From Haloprofundus salinisoli (lineage in GTDB: Archaea; Halobacteriota; Halobacteria; Halobacteriales; Haloferacaceae), in the NCBI RefSeq assembly GCF_020097815.1, contig NZ_CP083663.1, positions 372,001 to 436,000 of the forward strand: DNA of 64,000 nt. Direction: 5' to 3'. How positions within the stretch are numbered: the first letter of the stretch is position 1; the number at the start of each line of letters is the position of its first letter. Of this stretch, positions 1 to 7,009 are shown piece after piece. The translations under genes were made by a program, and so were the position numbers. Under the pieces are notes generated by a model. The model saw only the letters and a program-made list of their open reading frames with translations, had not been told where the DNA came from and searched no databases.

Positions 1-18
1 CGAGAGGTGACGACAGCT

Positions 19-192
19 ATGACACGCGCACACAAACTTGACTGCGAGTCGGCCGCCGCGGACTGCCGATTCATCGTTCAGTCGGAAGACGAGGCGGAAG
101 CGATAGAACTGGCGAGGCGGCACATGCAGAACGTCCACGGCAGAGAGTACAACGACGAGGAACTCCGAACGGAGCATCTACAGGTCGTCTGA
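19..192 (+). CDS. Small DUF1059-like protein
   Basis: A 57-residue protein with early cysteines (C9, C16), then a glutamate-rich helix and an HMQNVHG segment. This is the pattern I associate with DUF1059 proteins, which are small and of unknown function. I chose the ATG at 19 over the in-frame GTG at 7 because GAGGTGA at 4-10 is a good Shine-Dalgarno sequence for it. There is no membrane segment or signal peptide. The family call rests on motif recall only. Confidence 0.7.
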   Translation: MTRAHKLDCESAAADCRFIVQSEDEAEAIELARRHMQNVHGREYNDEELRTEHLQVV

Positions 193-481
193 GCGCTTTA
201 TCGATCCGTCGCTCACGCGGCGATTTTTCCGTCTACGCGTCCCGAGGAGTCCCGTACACGGTCGACGTCTCGCGCACCGTCGACGACTGAACGGGCGTCG
301 GCCGCTGCACGGCGTGCAGACGCTGCCGCGAGGACGCCGACTGCCCGAACGGCACGAGTTAGCTACCTATCCGCCGGGTTCGTCTTCTCTCTCGGCAGGG
401 GGATGGACGTCCGACGCTCGGCGTCCCTCGGAGGTGTCGAAACCCGCGTTCGTCCACCGGCCATCGACGCAGGTGACAACG

Positions 482-976
482 ATGGCAACAAAACAACCGG
501 TAACAAGCGAACAGCAAGAACAGATCGAACACGAAACGAGACTGCGCAACGGGGCGCTGTTGATGGCGCTTTCGGGCGTCGCGTTCGTCGGTTACGGCGT
601 CGTCTTCCTCTTCATGAACTTCGTCGGCAGCGGCTTCGAACTCGGCGTCGAGACGGTGGGCGGCTTCACGAAAGCCGAGCTCGACCCGACGGTCGCACAT
701 TACATCAGCCACCTGCACGTCGCCACCGCGGCGTTCATCATCTCGACGGGCATCGCCGTGACCAGCCTCTCGTGGTTCGGGGTGCGGCAGCGACTCACGT
801 GGGCGTGGGCGACGGCCATCGTCGCGGCCGTCGTCGGACTCGTCCTCGCACTGCCGATGCACTACACACCGGGTGCGTTCGAGCACGACTGGATTACGCA
901 TCTCGGCCCGATTTACCTCGCGACCGTCGTCTTCGTCGTCGGTGCGGTGTTGGCGTACCTGGGCATGCGGTCGTAG
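482..976 (+). CDS. Four-helix integral membrane protein, function unknown
   Basis: A 164-residue protein with a short polar N-terminus and about four membrane helices (roughly residues 24-46, 72-94, 103-122 and 138-160). The ATG at 482 is preceded by AGGTGA at 471-476, which supports this start over longer readings from 314. It has no catalytic motif and I do not recognise the family. It stands alone, with the tRNA-derived repeats and the integrated element downstream. Confidence 0.65.
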   Translation: MATKQPVTSEQQEQIEHETRLRNGALLMALSGVAFVGYGVVFLFMNFVGSGFELGVETVGGFTKAELDPTVAHYISHLHVATAAFIISTGIAVTSLSWFGVRQRLTWAWATAIVAAVVGLVLALPMHYTPGAFEHDWITHLGPIYLATVVFVVGAVLAYLGMRS

Positions 977-1074
977 GACTCCGTGGTGGAGCTTCGACGG
1001 TCGAGAAAATGCGCCGGTCGCGACCGAGCAGACCGCAGGTCTGCGAGGGTCGGGCGGCGTACGACCGAAGGGAG

Positions 1075-1096
1075 TGCGCCGGCCGGGATTTGAACC
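1075..1096 (-). repeat. Third, shorter copy of the tRNA-Gly 3' end
   Basis: These 22 bases equal the last 22 bases of tRNA-Gly(TCC), from the T arm to the discriminator base, and then diverge. The copy lies 121 bp outside the left boundary of the integrated element. Its GGGATTTGAA (1085-1094) recurs inverted as TTCAAATCCC at 1134-1143. It is probably the scar of an older integration at the same tRNA target. No gene is visible between it and 1218. Confidence 0.7.
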
Positions 1097-1217
1097 GCCT
1101 GAACTTCGCTCGCTCCGTTCGCTCGTTCCGTGCTTCAAATCCCTCAGAGACGCAGTCACCGCTTCAGAGCCTCGCGGCGAGATGAAACTCGCCGCTCGGA
1201 TAGTAGAATCGAGGAAG

Positions 1218-1259
1218 TGCGCCGGCCGGGATTTGAACCCGGGCCATGAGCTTGGAAGG
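1218..1259 (-). repeat. Distal attachment site (att), copy of the tRNA-Gly 3' half
   Basis: Forty-two bases identical to 6756-6797, running from the anticodon loop of tRNA-Gly(TCC) to its discriminator base. Identity stops abruptly on both sides, and the 5' half of the tRNA is absent, so this is not a second tRNA gene. It is the far boundary left when an element integrated into the tRNA gene by recombination within its 3' half. Confidence 0.88.
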
Positions 1260-1596
1260 TCCAATGGAATGATAAGTGTGTGAACCAACCTATTTGTGAA
1301 CCTCATGGGCGAATAAGCCCACCACTCACAGACACACCTCGGAGACCGCCGCTCCACCCCTCATTTATCGGAACTGGCACATCCCTGAGTCACATGTGAT
1401 AACATCAACCAGCTACTTATATACCCGCCCAATAAGCCTCGTGCTTAGACCGACTCAATCAAACGAAAACGAGCGAACGCCAGTTTCTGTTTCCGATTCA
1501 GATCCTATCTCTGAGTGATGGGATTAAATGAGGCCACTTGGTTTTTGAGTTCGAGGTTATCGATTGGTCTCCTTTGGATTGTGTGACAAAACTCAT
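1260..1596. other. AT-rich left end of the element, no convincing gene
   Basis: This stretch follows the distal att site. TTATATA at 1417-1423 looks like a strong TATA box. The nearest downstream plus-strand reading is a 25-codon GTG frame at 1441-1518, too short to support as a gene. It may be the start of a gene cut off by recombination. Nothing else is recognisable before the hydrolase gene that ends at 1597. Confidence 0.4.
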
Positions 1597-2607
1597 CTAT
1601 TCGAACGCCTCTCGAAGCGCTTTACCGGCGCGTTCATGTACATCGTTTGCTGCTTCAATCGCAGTGAAGGGATCCGCAAGTTGACTCATGTTTGCGAAGT
1701 CGTGAATCATATCTTCGTAATGAGTGTGATCGACAGGGACACCTGCATCGGCAAGCGCCCTTCCGTACGCGAATTGTTCAGTCCGAAGCGGATCATAACC
1801 GGTGGAGTACAGGGTTACTGGTGGAAGCTCGGCAAGAACTCGCTCGGGAGCCCGTAGCGGGGATGCCCGAAGGTTTGCCCCATCAATGTCGTCTCGGAGA
1901 TAGTGGTTCCAGAACCAGACCATTCCTCGAGTCGTCAGAAAGTAATTATCAGCGTTCAGCTCGTACGAGAGAGTGTCGAATCCGTGATTCGTCACCGGAT
2001 AGAATAGCAGTTGATGATCGATCTTAGGCGCGCCAAGGTCTTTGTCGACGGCCATCTGTGCGACTACAGTTGCGAGAGTTGCTCCAGCACTCTCACCGGC
2101 GACAGCTAGCCCCGCGCCCCCACCAAGTTCCTCAGCGTTGTCAGCAGTCCATTTCGTCGCAAGGTAAGCATCCTCCACGGCAGCGGGGAACGGATGCTCT
2201 GGCGCTTTTCGGTAGTCAACAGAGACGACGACGCACTCGCCCTTATTTGCCAGCGCGCGGGCCACCTTGTCGTGGGTGTTGAGGTTTCCAACGACCCAGC
2301 CGCCGCCGTGGAAGTAGACGACGGCGGGGAGGGTTTGTCCCGGATCTGGGTCGTAGATTCGCACCCGGATGTCACGTCCGTATGCCGGGATTTTCTGTTC
2401 GTCGACTGACTCAACCGATTCGGGTTCGACGTTTGGAGTAAACAGGTCGCCGAGAAGTACTCGGGCTTGTTCAGGCGATAACTGCGTGAGGTCGGGCGCG
2501 TCCGCGTCCTTCAGTGCGTCTAACAGGGTTCGTGCGTCTGAATCAAGGGTTTCAGCTCGAAGCTCACTGGAATCAATCTCTGGTTGAGTGTAATCAATCT
2601 GCATCAT
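1597..2607 (-). CDS. Alpha/beta hydrolase, HSL-type (family IV) esterase/lipase
   Basis: A 336-residue serine hydrolase of the hormone-sensitive-lipase type. HGGGW (100-104) is the oxyanion-hole motif and GESAG (171-175) holds the nucleophile Ser173. Asp272 (YDPLR) and His302 (MIHDF) fit the other two triad positions. The first 80 residues form the usual polar cap. There is no signal peptide, so it should be cytosolic and act on short-chain esters. It starts with tandem ATG codons, and the second is equally possible. It is cargo of the tRNA-Gly element. Confidence 0.88.
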   Translation of the reverse strand: MMQIDYTQPEIDSSELRAETLDSDARTLLDALKDADAPDLTQLSPEQARVLLGDLFTPNVEPESVESVDEQKIPAYGRDIRVRIYDPDPGQTLPAVVYFHGGGWVVGNLNTHDKVARALANKGECVVVSVDYRKAPEHPFPAAVEDAYLATKWTADNAEELGGGAGLAVAGESAGATLATVVAQMAVDKDLGAPKIDHQLLFYPVTNHGFDTLSYELNADNYFLTTRGMVWFWNHYLRDDIDGANLRASPLRAPERVLAELPPVTLYSTGYDPLRTEQFAYGRALADAGVPVDHTHYEDMIHDFANMSQLADPFTAIEAANDVHERAGKALREAFE

Positions 2608-2850
2608 GGTTCTGGCTGGTTGAGACTCAAGTCAATCAATGGCCGGGTTCTCCGAAACTCGGTTACTCTGGTTGACTCTGTCAAGCACATATCACCGGTG
2701 TCACAGATAACTTTTTTTTGTGGTTTCTGCAGTCAGTCCTCTTTGTAGTCCATATATTGACACAAATAATCAAAATTTTTGAACTGAAGGGCCCATATTA
2801 ACGAATTTTAGCAGTCGTTTGTGATGTTTTCCTTCTTTCAACCCATCAAA

Positions 2851-3453
2851 TCAAAAGGTACTATATCGTTCTTCTTTCCACGGGTTTGCAGCCGAGGAGT
2901 ATCCGCGTTTCTCCCAGTATCCCCGCTTCTGTTCGGTTAGGAAAGTAATGTTCGTAACCCACTTCGCCCCTTTATACGCATATTTGTGGGGCGTCACGAC
3001 GCGAAGAGGTCCACCGTGTTCCGATGGGAGAGGCTGTCCATCTAATCCAAGTGCGAAGATAACTTCGGCACGCATGCACTCTGATAACGGAAGATCCGTG
3101 GAGTAGCCGTCTAAGGAATTGAAGAGTACATGAACAGCATCATCAACAACATCAGCTTGTTGAGCGATTGTTGGGAACGGTACCCCTGAGAACTCGTTAT
3201 TGAATCTACTCCACCCGGTCACACAGTGAAAATCTTGACGCTGTCGTTCTTGTGGGAGCTCACTGAATTCTTTCCAAGAATACGACAATTCGTTCTTGAC
3301 TGCACCTGTTACTGAAAACTCCCATGTTTCCATATCCCAGGACGGCGTACCGCTCTTTGAGAGTACAGGAAATCTCTCTGTCTGACGTTGTCCCGGCGGT
3401 AATCGTTCTCCGTTGAATTCCTCATGAAGTGAAGTGACATCTCGGTCTACCAT
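2851..3453 (-). CDS. Molybdopterin-dependent oxidoreductase, sulfite-oxidase/YedY-like fold
   Basis: A 200-residue protein with the core of the sulfite oxidase molybdopterin domain. The HCVTGW motif places the predicted molybdenum-ligand cysteine at about residue 77, and EHGGPLR and PHKYAYKGAKW match conserved cofactor-binding segments. The frame extends to a TTG at 3480, but the ATG at 3453 is better. There is no Tat signal, dimerisation domain or heme domain, so it is a cytosolic stand-alone version. The substrate is unknown. It is element cargo, and the gap 2608-2850 upstream of it is AT-rich and empty. Confidence 0.82.
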   Translation of the reverse strand: MVDRDVTSLHEEFNGERLPPGQRQTERFPVLSKSGTPSWDMETWEFSVTGAVKNELSYSWKEFSELPQERQRQDFHCVTGWSRFNNEFSGVPFPTIAQQADVVDDAVHVLFNSLDGYSTDLPLSECMRAEVIFALGLDGQPLPSEHGGPLRVVTPHKYAYKGAKWVTNITFLTEQKRGYWEKRGYSSAANPWKEERYSTF

Positions 3454-3596
3454 ACAGCAGAGTATGGGATGCAATAACAAGAACCCAGGTATGGATAATT
3501 TGTTTAGATAATCGTCAAACGAGGAATTTCGGGTGTAGAGCCCTTTAGACAGAAAGTTATTTTCTTGGCATCCGTACCACCAGAGAGGCGATACTT

Positions 3597-3839
3597 GTGC
3601 CCCTCATACACATTGAGATGTCAGACTCAACTGAACGAACTGAAATCGGAGAAGGACTTGTCCGCTTCGCGGTGCAAGCGGGACGCTTAGAAACAGGGCG
3701 CACTGATGGGAAGTATTTCTTACAGCACGCAGATGGATGTGGAGAAGATGGGAACCAAATACAGCCTGGTGACGAGTTTTGCTTTGACACCGATACTGGC
3801 GACATCCTCTGTATAGACCACTGTAAAACCCAGAAATGA
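3597..3839 (+). CDS. Small acidic protein, unknown
   Basis: An 80-residue reading frame starting at GTG with GAGAGG at 3583-3588 as a plausible ribosome binding site. An ATG at 3618 is the alternative start. The protein is acidic with three late cysteines (DGCGED, EFCFD, DILCIDHC) that could bind metal or form disulfides. I do not recognise it. An AT-rich TTATTTT near 3558-3564 could be its promoter. It is the only plus-strand gene in the element. Confidence 0.5.
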   Translation: MPLIHIEMSDSTERTEIGEGLVRFAVQAGRLETGRTDGKYFLQHADGCGEDGNQIQPGDEFCFDTDTGDILCIDHCKTQK

Positions 3840-4084
3840 ACCAGCGTAATGATTCTTTGAACCCGTTGCTTGTTAGGTAAATTACCTGTTTTTGTATTTA
3901 GAGCGATTTGCAGTATACAGACGATGGCCAATGAAACCATGAACGTTCCTTGGGGAACCCAGCTGCTAATCGTACCAATTAGAAGACCGAATCCTCCAGT
4001 TCCGTACCGGTAGAATAATTGGAAGCCTCCTCCGGGCTGCTGACCCGCACATGAGATAGTTGTACGGCGAAAAAGACCAGACAC
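3840..4084 (-). pseudogene. Possible remnant of a small membrane protein gene
   Basis: The minus strand encodes a hydrophobic stretch with segments such as GGFGLLIGTISSWVPQG and MVSLAIVCILQIAL, then a basic tail (KTGNLPNKQRVQRI). The frame continues as an antisense shadow of the 3597-3839 gene and has only a GTG start at 4084, at the edge of the integrase fragment. This looks like decayed coding DNA rather than a live gene. The call is weak. The rest of the gap up to 4374 holds only the integrase fragment. Confidence 0.2.
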
Positions 4085-4140
4085 AGAATGCTTTGTAGGT
4101 CTCAGAATAGTCTTTGTCTTTCAGGAGTTCAACCCATGCA
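4084..4140 (-). pseudogene. Fragment of a tyrosine recombinase gene
   Basis: These 57 bases match 6313-6369 inside the element's integrase gene with four mismatches. Translated, they read AWVELLKDKDYSETYKAF against AWVELLKDTDYSETYKAS in the intact protein (residues about 88-106). The flanks do not match. It is the relic of a second, related integrase gene or of a partial duplication, which suggests that the element was built by successive insertions. Confidence 0.8.
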
Positions 4141-4374
4141 CTGAAGGTAAGTCAGTTGGTGCATTGGTTCGATAACACTTTCTCAGTTCTCAATATAGTT
4201 GAATAGTCAACGGTAAGACGCATTGTCGAAATCCCTAATCAATGTGAAGTCTCAGGGCTCATGCTGAATAGAGCGCGCGTCTCTCTCTCATACTCTTGTT
4301 TTCGGTGGACAAGCGGGAGTACGCCGATGGAAAAATGACGAGGTATATTCGACGAGACCACCGTCTATTTGGAG

Positions 4375-5178
4375 CTATGTGATGAACTCTATCAACTCCC
4401 TGTTGAGTTTCTCTTTTTCCTCGTAGAAGAGTGCATGACCACTCTCCTCGAAGCGAACGAGCTCCGTGTTTTCGATTCCGTCGTGAAGCTTCACTGCCGT
4501 CAGCTCGAACGGACAGGCCTGATCGTGGACACCGTGACAGATGAGCGTCGGAACGGAGATGTCCGAGAGGTCGGAACGAAGATCCATCTCGCCCACCGCT
4601 TCGATCGAATCGGCCATGGCCTGCGGCGACGATTCCATGCTCATGTTCTGGAGCCAATCTTTCAGTTCGGGAGTCGGTGCGGAGTGAAACATCGAATCGG
4701 CGAAGTCGCTGCTTACCTTCGCCCGGTCCACGTAGCATCCCTCGGCAAGGTCCATGAACGCGGCGCCATCGACGCCTTCCGGAAAGTCGGGTTTCTTGGC
4801 CAGAATAGGACTCGCAGCACCAAGCAACGCCAATTTTGCCACGTGTTCTTCGTTATGGCGGCTCATATACCGGGTGACGACTCCCCCACCCATCGAAAAG
4901 CCCGCAAGTATTACATCGTCGACATTGAGTTCGTCGAGAACCGTCTTGAGGTCGTCAGCGAACATGTCAAAGTCGTATTCACTCCACGGTTTACTGGACT
5001 GTCCATAGCCACGGAGATCGATACCGATACAGCGGATGTCTTCCCTCGGGAGTTGGATGTACTGATATTCGAACATCCTGTGGCTCAGTGGCCACCCATG
5101 AACAAACACGAGCGGGGTACCCGATCCCCAGTCCTGAACGAACAGTTCTACTCCCTCTTCAACTTCTATTTGGGCCAT
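4375..5178 (-). CDS. Alpha/beta hydrolase, cofactor-free haloperoxidase/arylesterase type
   Basis: A 267-residue protein with FVHGWP (25-30, oxyanion hole), the nucleophile elbow GFSMGG (Ser95), Asp219 in HGVHD and His248 in SGHALF, a complete triad. The spacing resembles non-heme chloroperoxidases and arylesterases, which mostly act as esterases. The frame extends to 5238, but the ATG at 5178 begins a typical N-terminus. It has no signal peptide. It is the second hydrolase carried by the element and is unrelated in subfamily to the first. Confidence 0.85.
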   Translation of the reverse strand: MAQIEVEEGVELFVQDWGSGTPLVFVHGWPLSHRMFEYQYIQLPREDIRCIGIDLRGYGQSSKPWSEYDFDMFADDLKTVLDELNVDDVILAGFSMGGGVVTRYMSRHNEEHVAKLALLGAASPILAKKPDFPEGVDGAAFMDLAEGCYVDRAKVSSDFADSMFHSAPTPELKDWLQNMSMESSPQAMADSIEAVGEMDLRSDLSDISVPTLICHGVHDQACPFELTAVKLHDGIENTELVRFEESGHALFYEEKEKLNRELIEFIT

Positions 5179-5360
5179 ACTGACCAAGGTCAAGTCTACA
5201 TGTACCTGTATAACCATTTTGGCTGTAGATACTGACAATCAAATATTTTATTCTCAAAAAAATTCCCATTTCAGTCCGAACTTGACCATATGACCCACAT
5301 AAATTAACCAGAATCCGGTGTTATTGCGAAGCATCGATTATTCCGATTCTCTTGGAGACT

Positions 5361-5445
5361 TATTCAGCAGAAAATCGGCCTCTTGCTGAATACAACCTCT
5401 GTATTCAGCACACAATTCTTATCAGATATCGATTATTTCAGCAGA
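5361..5445. repeat. Cluster of TATTCAGCA motifs with a perfect inverted pair
   Basis: TGCTGAATAC (5384-5393) and GTATTCAGCA (5401-5410) form a perfect 10-bp inverted repeat around a 7-nt loop. TATTCAGCAG at 5361-5370 and TTTCAGCAGA near 5436 are further copies. They sit in an AT-rich gap (5179-5519) between a hydrolase start and the integrase stop, so they could be recombinase or excisionase binding sites, or a hairpin terminator for the integrase gene. No gene is visible in the gap. Confidence 0.45.
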
Positions 5446-5519
5446 GCCAAGTATTTGAGAGTTGCTCGAACACACCTTTCATCGGCCTCATAAATGAATT
5501 GAGGAACTGGAACGAACGC

Positions 5520-6629
5520 TTAGCCCATTCGTTTGAGTGCGTCCCTCCTGTCCTCAACCGGGGCTTGATCGTATTTGACCGTCGTTCTCGTTGTTTTGTG
5601 CCGAAACTGCGTTGCAGCTGCTTTCAGATCCTCCTCACGCGTCATATACGTCCCGACTGAATGGCGAATCGAATACCACGTCAAGTTACGATTCGCATAC
5701 TCGATTCCTGCCTCATCGCACAGTTTCGCTAACAACGGATTCAACGACTGGCTGCTGTACGGATTCCCGTACCGCGTCAACCACAAAGCATCGGTATCGT
5801 CGTACTTTTCATGCAATTCTCGTTCCTCAAGCCATCGCTCAAGCGCCATTACAGTCCGACTCTGCAGGCTAGTCTCCCAATTTTCCGTGTTCTTCGCGGA
5901 GTCTTCTTTAGGAATCCGAAGAACCTGATTTGTCGTATCAACCCAAGTCACGCGAGCACGTCCAACTTCGATTGGTCGCAGCCCAGCATCCAAGGCAGAC
6001 CAGATGATTGAGGGGATTTTCCAGCTGTTCGCATCCTGCCAGTCAGCGGCAGTAACATCGCGAATTGGCTTTCCGAATCGTTGGGCTAGATACGCGTTCC
6101 ATTCTCTTCGATCCTTCTGACTCACCGAGTAGTAATTCGGTACTGAACCGAATTCTAATGCTGCTTCACGGATGCGGCTGCGTTCATCCTTCCGCAGATA
6201 ATCACGGGGCTGATGTGCGGAGTTACTACTGAACCGGTATGGCGGTTCCCACGTTTGCTCACTGTTGGTGCGGTCGGCTCGCCAATTGAAAAACGAGAGT
6301 AGCGCTTTGACGCAGGATGCTTTGTAGGTCTCTGAATAGTCTGTGTCTTTCAGGAGTTCAACCCAGGCATTTGCGTGAGCGGTGGTGATGTGTTCCGTGT
6401 AGTGTCCTTCTGCGTCCCAGACGAGTCGATAGAAGTTGTCGAGACGGTATGCTCGTGATTTCACGGTGCTGGGAGCGTATCCTTCTCCGCGTTTCGGGTC
6501 TTTTCCACAGGTGAGCATCCACTCGATGAATTTACGTCGATGTTCAGTATAGGACGTGAGCTGTCGATCGTTGAGTTGAGCCTCAAACTTACCTGTGGTA
6601 AGGGGTATTCCGTTGTGTTTTTCGGGCAT
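5520..6629 (-). CDS. Tyrosine recombinase (XerC/D-like integrase)
   Basis: A 369-residue site-specific recombinase that should integrate and excise the element at tRNA-Gly. Residues 20-120 are a SAM-like core-binding domain and 145-369 the catalytic domain. Catalytic residues visible are Arg218 (AGLRPIE), Arg322 (TWYSIRHS), His344 (RHKTT) and the nucleophile Tyr353 (VKYDQ). The first His of the usual HxxR box is Tyr319. The start at 6629 has an AGAGGAG site upstream; a longer reading would run into the tRNA gene and is rejected. Confidence 0.9.
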   Translation of the reverse strand: MPEKHNGIPLTTGKFEAQLNDRQLTSYTEHRRKFIEWMLTCGKDPKRGEGYAPSTVKSRAYRLDNFYRLVWDAEGHYTEHITTAHANAWVELLKDTDYSETYKASCVKALLSFFNWRADRTNSEQTWEPPYRFSSNSAHQPRDYLRKDERSRIREAALEFGSVPNYYSVSQKDRREWNAYLAQRFGKPIRDVTAADWQDANSWKIPSIIWSALDAGLRPIEVGRARVTWVDTTNQVLRIPKEDSAKNTENWETSLQSRTVMALERWLEERELHEKYDDTDALWLTRYGNPYSSQSLNPLLAKLCDEAGIEYANRNLTWYSIRHSVGTYMTREEDLKAAATQFRHKTTRTTVKYDQAPVEDRRDALKRMG

Positions 6630-6755
6630 TTGGGAGTTCTCCTCTTGTTCAGTGGTTATTGTCCGCAGCCCGAACCCGATTGTTTGGGCTTCGTTACAAT
6701 AACCCGGAACCCCGGAACTGCCAGAATGACGGATAGGGACGGTTAGAGGCCAGTA

Positions 6756-6826
6756 TGCGCCGGCCGGGATTTGAACCCGGGCCATGAGCTTGGAAGGCTC
6801 AGGTCCTGCCACTAGACCACCGGCGC
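6756..6826 (-). tRNA. tRNA-Gly (anticodon TCC)
   Basis: A 71-nt cloverleaf without an intron. The acceptor stem GCGCCGG pairs with CCGGCGC followed by discriminator A. The anticodon stem TGAGC/GCTCA encloses loop CTTCCAA with anticodon TCC, and the T arm is CCGGG TTCAAAT CCCGG. The CCA end is not encoded. Its 3' 42 bases are the proximal att site of the integrated element, and its function was restored by the element's end. CACCGGCGCTCAC at its 5' end recurs at 6882-6894. Confidence 0.95.
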
Positions 6827-7009
6827 TCACTCGCTACCACTCGTTCGCGACGAGCCTCGACCTCGCGTCGCTCGGTCGAGACACCGGCGCTCACACGAAC
6901 GAAATCCGCGTGGAGCGTAGCGTCACACGTCGATTCAGCATCCGGGAATAAGGGTGTTACTCTTCACGTTCGTCAGTCGACAGAGAGTGACACTATTCCC
7001 CCGAATCGC

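Larger units (their letters stand above)
1218..6797. mobile_element. Integrative element in tRNA-Gly(TCC)
   Basis: The element is bounded by 42-bp direct repeats derived from tRNA-Gly(TCC), and a tyrosine recombinase gene sits next to the intact tRNA. The repeat starts are 5,538 bp apart. The interior is visibly richer in A and T than the flanks. It carries two alpha/beta hydrolases, a molybdopterin-fold oxidoreductase, one small unknown gene and a fragment of another integrase. I see no replication, capsid or conjugation gene, so it is either a genomic islet or a degraded plasmid or provirus. Confidence 0.85.

Noticed and set aside
1218-1259. A second tRNA-Gly gene
   Set aside because: Only the 3' half matches; there is no D arm or 5' acceptor strand. 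It is an attachment-site copy.
1441-1518. A 25-codon leaderless gene in the left end of the element
   Set aside because: The TATA box is too close to the GTG for a start at that codon, and the peptide is too short to judge.
5352-5660. A 102-codon plus-strand gene
   Set aside because: Its second half is antisense to the integrase, and its first half covers the TATTCAGCA motif cluster; no family or ribosome site supports it.
6630-6830. N-terminal extension of the integrase
   Set aside because: The frame would run through the tRNA gene; the ATG at 6629 has a good ribosome site.
6882-6894. A second copy of the tRNA 5' end as an attachment site
   Set aside because: Only 13 bases match, and integration uses the 3' half, so it is probably chance or a minor duplication.
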